Assembly (NCBI GenBank): GCA_947184155.2
Contig: CAMXCT020001083.1
Location: 62,001-126,000, forward strand
DNA length: 64,000 nucleotides
DNA from: Cladocopium goreaui
Taxonomy: Eukaryota > Sar > Dinophyceae > Suessiales > Symbiodiniaceae
Reading direction: 5' to 3'
Notes under the pieces: model-generated
The model's input: the letters and a program-made list of their open reading frames with translations, nothing else
What the model was told of the DNA's origin: nothing
Databases searched by the model: none
Program-made: the position numbers and the translations under genes
In this document: positions 36,476 through 46,900 of the stretch, one piece after another
Layout: every line of letters begins with the position of its first letter
How positions within the stretch are numbered: position 1 is the stretch's first letter

Positions 36476-36774
36476 ACAACGCCAGCCACAACCCAGGCCG
36501 CCCCAAAGACCCCTGCAACCGCCGCCCACCTAGTCCCAAGCTACCCCCCGATAGCCCCAAGCTGGACCTACATAGCCTCCCGATGGGGCAACATAGCCTT
36601 GAGCTCTTGCTCCCTGCTCGACCCCTATCACCTCAACATGGGCCCCTGGCCGGCTGTCGCGCGTAAGCGCTTAAATAGGACAGGACTATAGGAACCAGTT
36701 TGCTTATAGGATTTGTTGGTGAGCTGGAAAGAAGTGAATTGAAATGAACGAATTGAAGAAAAATAATGAATGCA

Positions 36775-37045
36775 ATGAATGAAGTGAATGAACGGATGAA
36801 CGGATGAACGGATGAACGGATGAACGGATGAATGGATGAATGGATGAATGGATGAATGGATGAATGGATGAATGGAGGAATGAATGAATGAATGAATGAA
36901 TGAATGAATGACTGAATGACTGAATGACTGAATGAACGAACGAACGAATGAATGAATAAGTGAGTGAGTGAGTGAGCGAGCGAGTGAGGGAGTGAATGGA
37001 TGAATGGATGAATGGATGAACGAATGAATGAATGAATCAATGAAA
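36775..37045. repeat. (gaatggat/gaatgaat)n tract
   Basis: Octanucleotide and tetranucleotide gaat/ggat/gaac repeats. Confidence 0.9.
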
Positions 37046-37094
37046 TTTGCCGACCTCATGTTCCAAAAGCACTGAAACCCTCAGTTTTTGAATA

Positions 37095-37660
37095 TTTTAT
37101 GTGAAGTCGAGCTCTCGCTCCAGTCTCGTGCCCATTTTGCCCTGCGAACACGACCACACAAGAAAAAGCCGCTCAAAACATGTGCGTTTTCTCTCAGCTT
37201 TTTTATGTGAAATCGAGCTCACGCTACAGTCTTGCACACATTTTGTCGGGCTCATCTTCCCAAAGTGCTGCGAACGTGACAGTTTTTTAACATTTTCATG
37301 TGGGAACCGAGCTCTGGCTACAGTTTTGTGCACTTTTGTCGGCAACTTTCCCCGATCGAGCCGCAAAACCGCAGAAACAGAGACCCTACTTCGGCGACCA
37401 AGGACGGCCACTTTACCCAAAAAAACACAGGATTTCGCGCACCTGAATTCACGCGTTCCCGACCTGTTACACACCCCAACTATGATGATGAGGTTGTGGG
37501 TGCCATGATGGTGCGGCGGCTAGCCATGACATATGAAATCGAGCTCTCGCTACAGTCTCGTGCACCTTTTGCCGACCTCATCTTCAAAAGCGATCCGACT
37601 GTGACGGTTTGTTTTTGTGATTTTTATGTGAAATCGAGCTCTTGCTACGAGTACGGGTGG
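37095..37660. repeat. ~105-bp tandem repeat
   Basis: At least five partial copies carry atgtgaaatcgagctctcg, tacagtctcgtgcac and gaacgtgacagtttttt words. One copy is joined to a unique 140-base block (37,350-37,495) that recurs at 38,690-38,820. Confidence 0.75.
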
Positions 37661-37744
37661 TAACTTAGGCCACAACCTATAATCTTACTCCACCGCATGG
37701 CACGCAGCTAACCCCACAACCTAAAGAATTTGTGCCATAGCCAA

Positions 37745-37945
37745 ATCACCACAGCACACCAACACCTATCCATATATGTGCACATTGTTTTCATTAAATT
37801 CCTATGCGGACTGCAACGCTTTGTACGGTTTTTTGTGCCATAGCCAAATCACCACGGCACACCAACACCTCTCCATATATGTGCACATTGTTTTCATGAA
37901 AATCCTATGCGGACTGCAACGCTTTGTACGGTTTTTTTATCTATC
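37745..37945. repeat. duplicated ~105-bp unit
   Basis: Two nearly identical copies of caccacggcacaccaacac, atatatgtgcacattgttt and tgcggactgcaacgctttg. Confidence 0.75.
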
Positions 37946-38559
37946 CTAAACCTGACACAAAGCGTTGTAAACCGCATGGCGCACCATCAACTTGACTCTA
38001 GAAGACCAGGAGTTCTACATGTCACTCTCATTGGCGGACTCTCATTCCTACCCTGGGAAACGTATATACTCAAAAAACGCTTTTCTCAGCGGCACGCCAG
38101 GAACATTCCAGCACTGAACAACACAGCACAATGGCACTGAGATATTCAAGGTACTGCTTGACAGCGTGATTTTTACGAGATCCTTACGAGGTCTTTACGA
38201 GATCGGGATTTTGCAAGGCAAGGCAGCAGGGCAAGGCGGCAGGGATCCTTTCTACTCTTCCCTTCGATTCTCTTCTCTTCTCTTCTGTATATAGTCTCTT
38301 CTACTCTACTCTTCTCTTCTACTGTTCTCTTCTCTGTCTGAGTCAAGCTATTGAGAAGCCATCCCCGTGAGTTTCTATCTCAAAACGAATATGTCTCAAA
38401 GACATGTGTGCCCCCGCAAAGTGTTAGAAAAATCAATGCCACAAACACTTGATTCATCCAATAAGAATGGCATGTATATCATGGACTTCCCAACGGCACA
38501 CCGTTTGCGGCACAAGAAGACAACCGCGACACAAGTTACCACCCTGACCCAGTACAGTC

Positions 38560-38819
38560 TCGTGCACATTTTGTTGGCCTATATTCCAAAAGTGCTCTGA
38601 ACGTGACAGTTATTTGAACATTTTCAAGTGGAAATTGAGCTCTCCCTACGTGCTACAGTCTGGTGCACTTTTTGTCGATCACTTTCCCCGATCGAGCCGC
38701 GAAACCGCAGAAACAAAGACCCTACTTCGGCGACCAAGGACGGCCACTTTACCAAAAAAAACAAAGGGTTTCGCGCACCTGAATTCACGCGCTCCCGACC
38801 TGTTACACTTCCCAACTAC

Positions 38820-38820
<1 letters not shown>
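38560..38820. repeat. second copy of the 37.1-37.5 kb repeat block
   Basis: Repeats the tandem unit once and then the block cgatcgagccgc(a/g)aaacc, gcagaaacaaagacccta, ggcgaccaaggacggcc, ttcgcgcacctgaattc. Both copies end at a (gat)n microsatellite. Confidence 0.75.
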
Positions 38821-38888
<68 letters not shown>

Positions 38889-38890
38889 TA
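38821..38890. repeat. (gat)n microsatellite
   Basis: About 23 uninterrupted gat triplets. Confidence 0.95.
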
Positions 38891-39079
38891 GATGATTGTA
38901 GATGTAGTTGGCATGATGATGTGGTTGACATCATGGTGACATGACGATGATGTGGTTGACATGATGGTGAGAATGCTGCCCCTGACAATCGTCCGCAACT
39001 CGGAAGTTTTCGAACCTAACTTCCTTTGATAAATCCATCGTCCTGGTCTTTGTCTGATCACCCCTCGTCGCAAATCTTC

Positions 39080-39274
39080 TTACAGAACGATGACCGCCAC
39101 CACAGGAACAATAACAGCCAAATTTACCGAAAGTCCCTTCTTAAACTGAAGGTAAAACACTGTAAGCATTGCAATCCATGAAAATCGAATCCCAAATTCC
39201 CTCAACTGCAGAGCCCGCCCCAGTCGTGCCCTCGGGGTAGCAATGGTACGACCGACCGCCGACAACATCTTCAT
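39080..39274 (-). CDS. 64-residue membrane microprotein, single exon
   Basis: The frame has its own ATG (39274) and TAA. The predicted protein is basic at the N-terminus (RTIATPRARLGRALQLREFG) and then has two hydrophobic segments, FSWIAMLTVFYLQF and LAVIVPVVAVIVL, separated by KKGLSVN, so a two-helix membrane hairpin is likely. A pyrimidine tract and CAG lie about 20 bases before the ATG (near 39,299). That arrangement suits a spliced-leader trans-splicing acceptor, the way dinoflagellate mRNAs begin. No family recognised; organelle or endomembrane localisation is only a guess. Confidence 0.5.
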   Translation of the reverse strand: MKMLSAVGRTIATPRARLGRALQLREFGIRFSWIAMLTVFYLQFKKGLSVNLAVIVPVVAVIVL

Positions 39275-39921
39275 GGCAGTGATGGGCAGCTAATCTGAAG
39301 GTAAAAAAAACTGGAATCATGGGGCCTGCCTGGGGTCCAAACAACAGGAAATATGGAGGAGAAAATCAAAAAATTGCACTACTTAACAGTGGTATGAGAT
39401 GTGTTTATGCTTGATCATGGAACCCAATTTGATGCAATCTTTCAGCTTGAAAGAACTAGATGGGCATGCAAACCTCCTCATTTTCAATGGTAATCTTCTC
39501 CTAGAGGTGGATCCAAGTGATTCACTCGAATGGCTGAACCCTGCTTTCATTGCTAGTGAACTGTCCCGGCACAGCTGCAGGGCTATGGGCCATTGAGATG
39601 ATCAAACCATATCAAACCCAATGGCAGCTGCAACTTGGCAGCGATTGCTCAACGGAAATGGTAAACCTGGTGCAGGTTAGCAAATACCACTTGGATTGAC
39701 AAACTACCACCTTTGACTTTGACGCTCATCTACTCAAATGCATCGATACATGCATATAATTTTACTACAGTTTACTTATACTATCAAGACAAATATCTTG
39801 TATGCTGAGCACTCTGAAAGTCAAGTAAAAAGTACATGCCTTGATTTCAACCGGATTGAATCTCCAATTTGAACTTCCATTCCAAGCCTCCCCTTTTTCA
39901 AAGCGAAGCGGCCATCACGGC

Positions 39922-40270
39922 CTAGGGGGCTCCCACTTGGAAGCCCTGGATGATGGCAGGCGCCAACTGGGCCGTGCCTGTCAGGGCTTCAGCGTCCTCC
40001 TCAGGTATCACCAGCGTCAGAGTGAAGAGATTCCGATTGCCATTGGCATCCGGAAGCCCCAAGCTGCAGCTGCTGTAACCTGTGGGGCTTCATCTGTGGA
40101 GAAGGCACTGCAGGGCAACAAGCATAAATACGATCAAATCATTCTGCATTTTTCCTTGGGGATTGAAAGTAAGCATGACCTGAGACACACTAACCAGCAG
40201 AGTAGCTGAAAGGATTCTGGGGGTAAAGAAACTTGGAACTTCAGCTGTGAGGAAAAGGTAGCCTTGAACC
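39922..40270 (-). CDS. probable terminal exons of unrecognised protein
   Basis: The terminal exon (about 40,063-39,922) reads LGLPDANGNRNLFTLTLVIP, EEDAEALTGTAQLAPAIIQ, GFQVGAP and then TAG. A likely preceding exon near 40,235-40,195 reads AEVPSFFTPRILSATLL and ends at a GTTAGT donor. The plus strand is open across the same bases with plausible composition, so the strand is uncertain. No family recognised. Confidence 0.4.
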
Positions 40271-40535
40271 AAGGCTTAGAGGCTGGGGCTTTGCACTGCG
40301 AATCTCATGAGGATATCGGGCTGTCTTATGCTGCGAAAAACGCCCAATCCCCACTAAATATGACGATTTTCACATTTGCAGAGGATTTCCCATTGTCATG
40401 CAACCTGGTTTCTACATGGACCATGGGGCCAAAAACGGCAATTTTCGACCACGGCGAGCAGCTTCGAAGCGCTACACCTGATGGGAAAGTGGTCTTCCAT
40501 TGATATTCCTTGGCCGCTGCACTGCAGCTGATCAT
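40264..40535. other. region open in several frames, undecided
   Basis: Three overlapping frames (plus 40,264-40,503; two on minus) all look protein-like. One of them is probably an exon, but I cannot decide which. Confidence 0.25.
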
Positions 40536-41003
40536 TGCAACAACTCAGTTCTGCCCGTTCAAAACTAGAAACACAAACTAAGGGGGTGCAAATATCAAAA
40601 GACTATTCATTCACAGTCCACTGGCCAAGATCCCTCACTTGATGTTGTGACCAAGCAGGTGGAGGCGGCTTAGAATTTCAATTTCTCATTTCTTGCTTCT
40701 CATACATCCGCACTTTGGCAATGTTCGTGTCCTACTAAAGAGACCCAAAATCTATCAACAAAAAAACATGCTACTACTGCTCCAAACATCTTCTGAGACT
40801 GTATTTGGGGTTGGTATTTGGATGTTTCTGGGGACCAGACACCCTCATAGGATATTTGGAGCATTTTGGAGCACTAGACATACCAGACATACCACAATCA
40901 ACTGGGCCCAAAAAAATAAACAACACATAAAACATCATAAAACATCATAAAACTCCATGTGTCGTAATAGGTGTTTCCACCCTTCTGAATCTTCTCCGCA
41001 GAT

Positions 41004-43397
41004 ATGGCCTCCACTTCTTTTTTTGAACCCTCGGGTGCGATGCTTTCGCGTAACAAACGCTCCAGGGAGGCTTGTGGCTCACCAAGGATCTCGCTGATCC
41101 TTGGCTGTGATGACTTTCAGGTGAGAGGGCATATACACAGATAAGATACTGTTAAAACACTACGGGAAATACATGGAAATACTGTAAACGTAAACTATAT
41201 GTTTATGGCCGTGTGACATGGGCAATTTCCAACCATTGGAAACCGGACCAATGCACAGCCAGGGATCTCTTGTGGCTCTCGGCTCGCCTGCGACTTGGGC
41301 GGCAGGGTTTGTTTCACCACCGACAGGTTCTCCCGCTTCTTGAGGTTCCGATCACCACCACCGGGAGGACCCCAGGCATTGTCTGGGGCGACGCCTTCCT
41401 GGGGCGCACAAACCAAATTGCTGAGATATGTTGAGATACCGCATGTGACCATCTTCAGTTGGAAAAATCAAAAGATTGAAACGATTGAAAGAGCATACCT
41501 GCAAACTCCAAATGACCTTTTATTTTTGCCAGTTTTGAAAAAAGCGACTTTGAACACATCGAGGCGATAAAAATGCCCCAGGGCGTTTTTCATAACTTGC
41601 AGGCGTTTCTGCAGTTCTAGGGTTCAATCAGGGTTGATGGGTTGATGGCCCATCTACTGAAGTCTTCAATGGTACGCCCCCTCCCTGCCAGTGACCAATG
41701 CCTGCATTTGAGAAATTTGCTTTGCAGTATTCAATCTTCAGCTTGCTCGCAGCATTTTTGGCTGCATCATCCCTCGATCTCTCATTTCATTTTCAAAATG
41801 GATCCGGAAGTCCACAAGATTTTGGATGATGCAGGCAAGCTTGATGAGACTGCTGACTAGAGCAAGGATGTGATATCAAGTTCCTATACTACACTAGCTG
41901 TATAGATTATAGATGGTTATCCTGGGAGGTTTGTCCAAAATGCCGGACGGTTTCTTCAAGGAGGCCCGGCGTGCGCTGTGGCCACTGAGCGAAGCAAATG
42001 ATTCTTTTCCGCAAAGACCCAAGTACAAGCCACAGTCCAGGCAGTTGTCATTCCCGCCTAGAATGAGGAAACCCACGGGAACCCAGAGCGCATGTCTCAG
42101 GATCCTTTGGATGTCAACAAGGCCAAGGTGCTGGTGGACAATTTTGCTGCTAAGGGTGCCGTCTTCACCCTTCATGAATTTTATTGGCAGTGGAAAGCTG
42201 AATGCAACCTGTCTCATATGAAAAAGATTTCAAACATTTAATTCCCCACCTGCCAGGTGAGGGTTGTTAGATTTTATCAGAGTTGTTCTTCTCCTCCTCC
42301 TTCTTCTTCTCCTCCTCCTTCTCCTCCACCACCTCTGCCTCCACTTCCATGTCCACCTCCGCCTTGCCAACTCTTCGCCAAGCTCTTCGCCAACTTCCGC
42401 ACGCAGTGGGCGCTGCTGGACCTCAACCTGGGACCTGCCGAGTTCAGTGAGCACCGCTGGACCTCAACCTGGGACCCGCCGAGCTCAGTGAGCACCGCTG
42501 GACCTCAACCTGGGACCCGCCGAGCTCAGTGAGCACCGCTGGACCTCAACCTGGGACCTGCCGAGCTCAGTGAGCACCGCTGGACCTCAACCTGGGACCT
42601 TCCGAGCTCAGTGAGCACCGCTGGACCTCAGCCGAGCTCAGTGAGCACCGCTGGACCTCAACCTGGGATCTTCCGAGGTCAGTGAGCACCGCTGAGATAA
42701 AATGCCAGAAGATATGCCAGATAGAATGCCAGATAAAGTGCCAGAATGTTTGCCAGATAGAATGCCAGAAGATTTGCCAGATAGAATGCCAGATAGGATA
42801 TCAGAAGATATGCCAGCAAATATGCCAGATAGAATGCCAGAAGATATGCCAGAACATATGCCAGAAAATATGCCAGATAGAATGCCAGAAGGTATGCCAG
42901 ATAGAATGTCAGATAGAATGCCAGAAGGTATGCCAGATAAAGTGCCAGAATGTTTGCCAGATAGAATGCCAGAAGATTTGCCAGAACATATGCCAGAAGA
43001 TATGCCAGGTAGAATGCCAGAAGATATGCCAGAAAGAATGCCAGATAGAATGCCAGAAGATATGCCAGAACATAATGAACATATGCCAGAAGATATGCCA
43101 GGTAGAATGCCAGAAGATATGCCAGATCGAATGCCAGAAGATGTGTCAGATAGAATGCCAGAAGATATGTCAGATAGAATGCCAGAAGATTTGCCAGTAA
43201 CAAATCGATAAATGTCATGGTGGGGATCACACGAAGTAAAGTAATGTTTCGTTATGGCATGGTATGACTATAGATTATCAATGTTTGGCTTTCGTGCTAA
43301 TGTCCTTGTCCTAGGTGACAAGCTGCGCGAAGAGATGACCCCGGGAGCTGGTGAAACTGAAATCCCGGCCACGCAGCCGGACACCGCCAGCTCATAA
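41004..43397 (+). CDS. plus-strand gene P0, partial exon set
   Basis: The first exon is 41004-41120: ATG two bases after a pyrimidine-tract CAG (a good trans- or cis-splice acceptor), reading MASTSFFEPSGAMLSRNK, CGSPRISLILGCDDFQ and a strong donor CAG|GTGAGA. Coding stretches at 41,790-41,860 (MDPEVHKILDDAGKLDETAD, stop), about 41,931-42,047 (GFFKEARRALWPLSEANDSF) and about 42,070-42,210 (MSQDPLDVNKAKVLVDNFAA, FTLHEFYWQWKAECN) follow. The last exon, 43315-43397, reads DKLREEMTPGAGETEIPATQ and ends in TAA. A family 1 element fills the intron between the last two. Chaining of the middle exons is not secure and more than one gene may be involved. Function unknown. Confidence 0.4.
41200..41460. 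other. open in three frames, possible exon
   Basis: The plus strand (LLWLSARLRLGRQGLFHH and on) and the minus strand (NLVCAPQEGVAPDNAWGPPG) are both plausible. Splice sites do not decide between them. Confidence 0.25.
42243..43242 (+). mobile_element. family 1 minisatellite element, copy 2
   Basis: Starts ttccccacctgccaggtg and ends gtggggatcacacgaag followed by taaagta. Order inside: gagggttgttagattttat, a ctcctcctt tract, about six copies of a 41-b repeat (ctggacctcaacctggg, agctcagtgagcaccg), then about 40 units of the 12-b gccagaagatat / gccagatagaat repeat. It lies within an apparent intron of the plus-strand gene P0. Confidence 0.78.
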
Positions 43398-43908
43398 GAA
43401 GTTGACCTCAACTGATTTCCCATGGCATAGCAGCAGGAGTTTAAAAATGAGGTAGGCGCTTATGGGCCTGCACGGTGTTCAACGTACAAGCATGTTTACA
43501 ATTGAACATCCTGCCCCAACGCAGGTTTCTCTATGTCGACACTTTACTTGCTGATAGCTAGTGCGCCCGGTAGCTTCTGAGCAGCCACTGCCTGTTTTAT
43601 CCCCGTGTTTGGTGGCACAGGTACATCTACACCAAATTGAGGAGCTTGGATGTGGCAGCTAAAGTTGCTTGTTGGAGGCCAGCCCATGACTAAGAAACTT
43701 TGGTATGGTGAGTCTTAGTTGAATTCGATGCTGTATATTTCATGGCTTCCCACTTTGGCAAGGCCACCGGAAAGAAAAGGTGTTCTTCGAGAGTTCAAGG
43801 TCTGCCCTCCTTTGTTTTGTGCCAAGCCAGGTCCACCAATCCAATTCAAGTCCAGCAGTCCTCCAGCCCTAGTGTGATAGTGTGATTTTTAATTTGGACA
43901 TGTGCCAG

Positions 43909-46900
43909 GTGCCGGGCTCTGCGTTGGACAAGTACCCTTTCCGACCTGGGCTGGACATTGCTCAATGTCAACTTCTTACAGAAGACGTTCCGTGAAGAAC
44001 ATTGTCATGTAAAAAACATTCAGACTCAAGATGCTTTGATATTTCAAAAATGTATCAAGCATTTTGGCCCTAGCAAAGTACGTGTATCAGTCAACCTGTT
44101 GCCATGGGGGATCCTGTGCCCATACTTGGTGAGAACCGAACGTTGCATGGATTGGGTACGGCTTGGGAATCAACCAAATCTATTCGCCGATATGTTCTCA
44201 AAGAGGGCCAGCTACTTCGGTGGTCCACCAAAGAGACGGTTGGAGTGGTGAACTTCCCAACGCTGAAACTGAATCGCCAAGTGCTAGAGCATTTGCTTTC
44301 TTTTTGGTGCCCCCAAGCCCAGGACCGCAAGACGGTTCCGATCAAGCTTGTCAAGCCTCAGGCGGACAGGGCTGTTGTCTTTGGAACATCAGTGACTATC
44401 GACTATCAATGGTTTCTACTCCCAAATCTGAAGTGATCTTTTTGGCTTGCCATGTCAGATTCGTGAACTCCGTCGTTCGCTGGAGTTACCGGAGAATGGT
44501 GCGCTGGTGCACTGCGAAGCCCATGCCTTGAAAGCTATGGTTTCATTGCTCATTCGTCGGCATGACGGGTCGAAACGACGAGTTGCTAGACTCCAAAATG
44601 TGAGTATGGAATCGCATCCCATGTTACATGGAAACCCCGTACATACATAACATCTTGATCCCACAGATTGCACATATCATCTGTATATTATACGTTTCCT
44701 TTTGCCAAAAAATAGAATGCAAATTGTTTTCTCTAAGGACGGGGATCTGGCCAGCTTGTTTGCTGTCCTTGGTGACTTCTTCACCACTCGCCCCAACAAC
44801 AGCCGCTCCAGGGAGGCACTGGGTGATGCAGAGGAGGAAGAGGCTGTAGGAGAGGGCCTCAAGGAAAGTGAAGGGGGAGAGGTGACTCAGGGAGAGGTCG
44901 CCCAGGAAGAGGGTGAGGAAGGTGTTGGGGAGAAAGGTGGGGAAGGTGGTGAGACCGAACCGCCCACTCATGATGAATATGATGAGCCTGTTGATGGTGA
45001 TGCTCCCCAGGCACTCCCTTCTTGCCCCACCACACCAGTCAAGAAAACTTTGAGCTTCGAAGGGGATGATGACCCCATGAATGAGCTTTTGGCATTTCGG
45101 ATGGGGGGTGAGTCCATGGTGAAACCCACCCCGTCTCCTGGCCCAACCTGGGCTCCAAGCCCTGGACATGGATCGCCAACCTCACCAAGTGCTCTCGCGG
45201 ACAGTTGGGAATGGGTCCAGAAAGAGCTTGCCCGAGTTGAGTATCTAGGCTCCATCCCAATCAAACCAAGGTACTTTCTAGCCATCAACAAGTGTCCTAT
45301 AGACAGGTTTTTGGAGCACAAAAACATGTTTTTCAGGTCACTTGTTAAAATACCCCCAAAGTCAGTCTTTAGGGTTCCAGTTGGTTCTTCTTACCTGTTC
45401 CTCTGTGACATCTTAAAGTGCACCCAAGGTATGAAATGGAACAGCGAAAGTTGTCCTTCTTGGGGCAGAAAGCCAAATCGAGCTGGAACCTTGATGCTTC
45501 AGGTGTGGTATTAGGATGATGCCATTTGAAATCTCAGTGATGAACTACGGGTTATCAGCTATCGTTCACTTTTATTGTCTTACCTGTTTCAGGTGCTTGT
45601 GGACCTGAATCTGATACCATGCCCTATGACCATGAAGAAGCCGCCCACGAAGTTCAAGCTGCTGTGGCCCAAATTGAAGAAGCATCCCATGTGACTACAA
45701 CCCCTGAAGATCCCAATGTGGAAAAGGTTCCTGGCCCACTTGCAGCATCCACCCCCGAGATGCCGCCGCCTTCGTTCATCCCAAAACGTGCCCGGAAGCA
45801 GCTGCCTGCAGGCCCACTTTCCGAAACATCTGCTGGTTTGTTGGAGGATGAGGCATGGTGTGGGTTGTTCTTGTTTTGTTTCCAACTGCTTGTTTGGCAG
45901 GTTGTCGCTTTGATTGCCATCAGGTGGATGTCTCGAGGCACAAGCAGATCGCCGAGTTTCCAAAGCCTAAGGCAAAGGCCAAAGCCAAGGGCAAGGGAAA
46001 GGGTAGGAAGGCTGGGCGGGGAAAAGGAAAAGGCAGAGGCAGAGGCAAGGCTGAAACAAAGAAACGAAAGGCTAAGACCAGTTGCAAACCCGCAGCCACC
46101 CCAAAGGCAAAGGCCAAAGGGAAGGCGAAGGTGAAACCCTCAAAAGGTGCAGAGGAGGTGCCAGGGTCGAAGGTTGAGGTGCCCAAGGACAAGGTTAAAG
46201 CGACATTTGCCCGCCGCAATTGTCCCAAGTCAGAGCCAGCCAAGAGCTGGCATGTTGCAGTGCGTGGTGTGTTTGAATCCGAGCTCCAGCCGCTTTTGAA
46301 GTGCCCCAGCAAACATGAGGACTGCCCTCACTGTACTTGTTTGTGGTGCTGGTATGGATGGCTAAAACCTATCACAAAATTCTAAAACATATTGATCGCC
46401 ACAGCTTATCAGGAGCCCTTCTTGATCTATTGCAACCAGCAATTTGAGAATGAGGAGAGCTTGAGCCCCCGTCGGTACAAGGAATGCTGCTCACAGTGGG
46501 CCCATGATTTCGAGAATGATTTGGACCAGTCTTTGTTGAAACGTTCATCCCTTATTTTTCATTTGGCTGAGATCCAATCCTCCTTCAATCATGACAAGCG
46601 CTCTGTATCAACATCACTAAATCTAAGTTCATTCCGAGCCCACTGTCAAGGTCAGAAGGTGGACTAACACCTACAGCGTCTGAGCGCTCTCTACCATCCA
46701 TGGGCTTAGAAGAATGCCCCGTTTGGAACTGGATGCTGGCTTCCAGAAATCTTGGGGGGAAAGGAATGCCAACAGCTCCTTAGTCAATCATGTTCAGTTC
46801 TCAAATGTCTCGAAACAGAAACTGTTATCTGTTTGCCTTCTTAGCTTTTTAGCTTTCCATAAAATCTTTGATGCATTCCTGAAGGAAACCTAGGCCCTGA

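Noticed and set aside
36100-36560. Poly-Leu, poly-Cys, poly-Val or poly-Thr frames
   Set aside because: Produced by the (caa)n/(cag)n tract.
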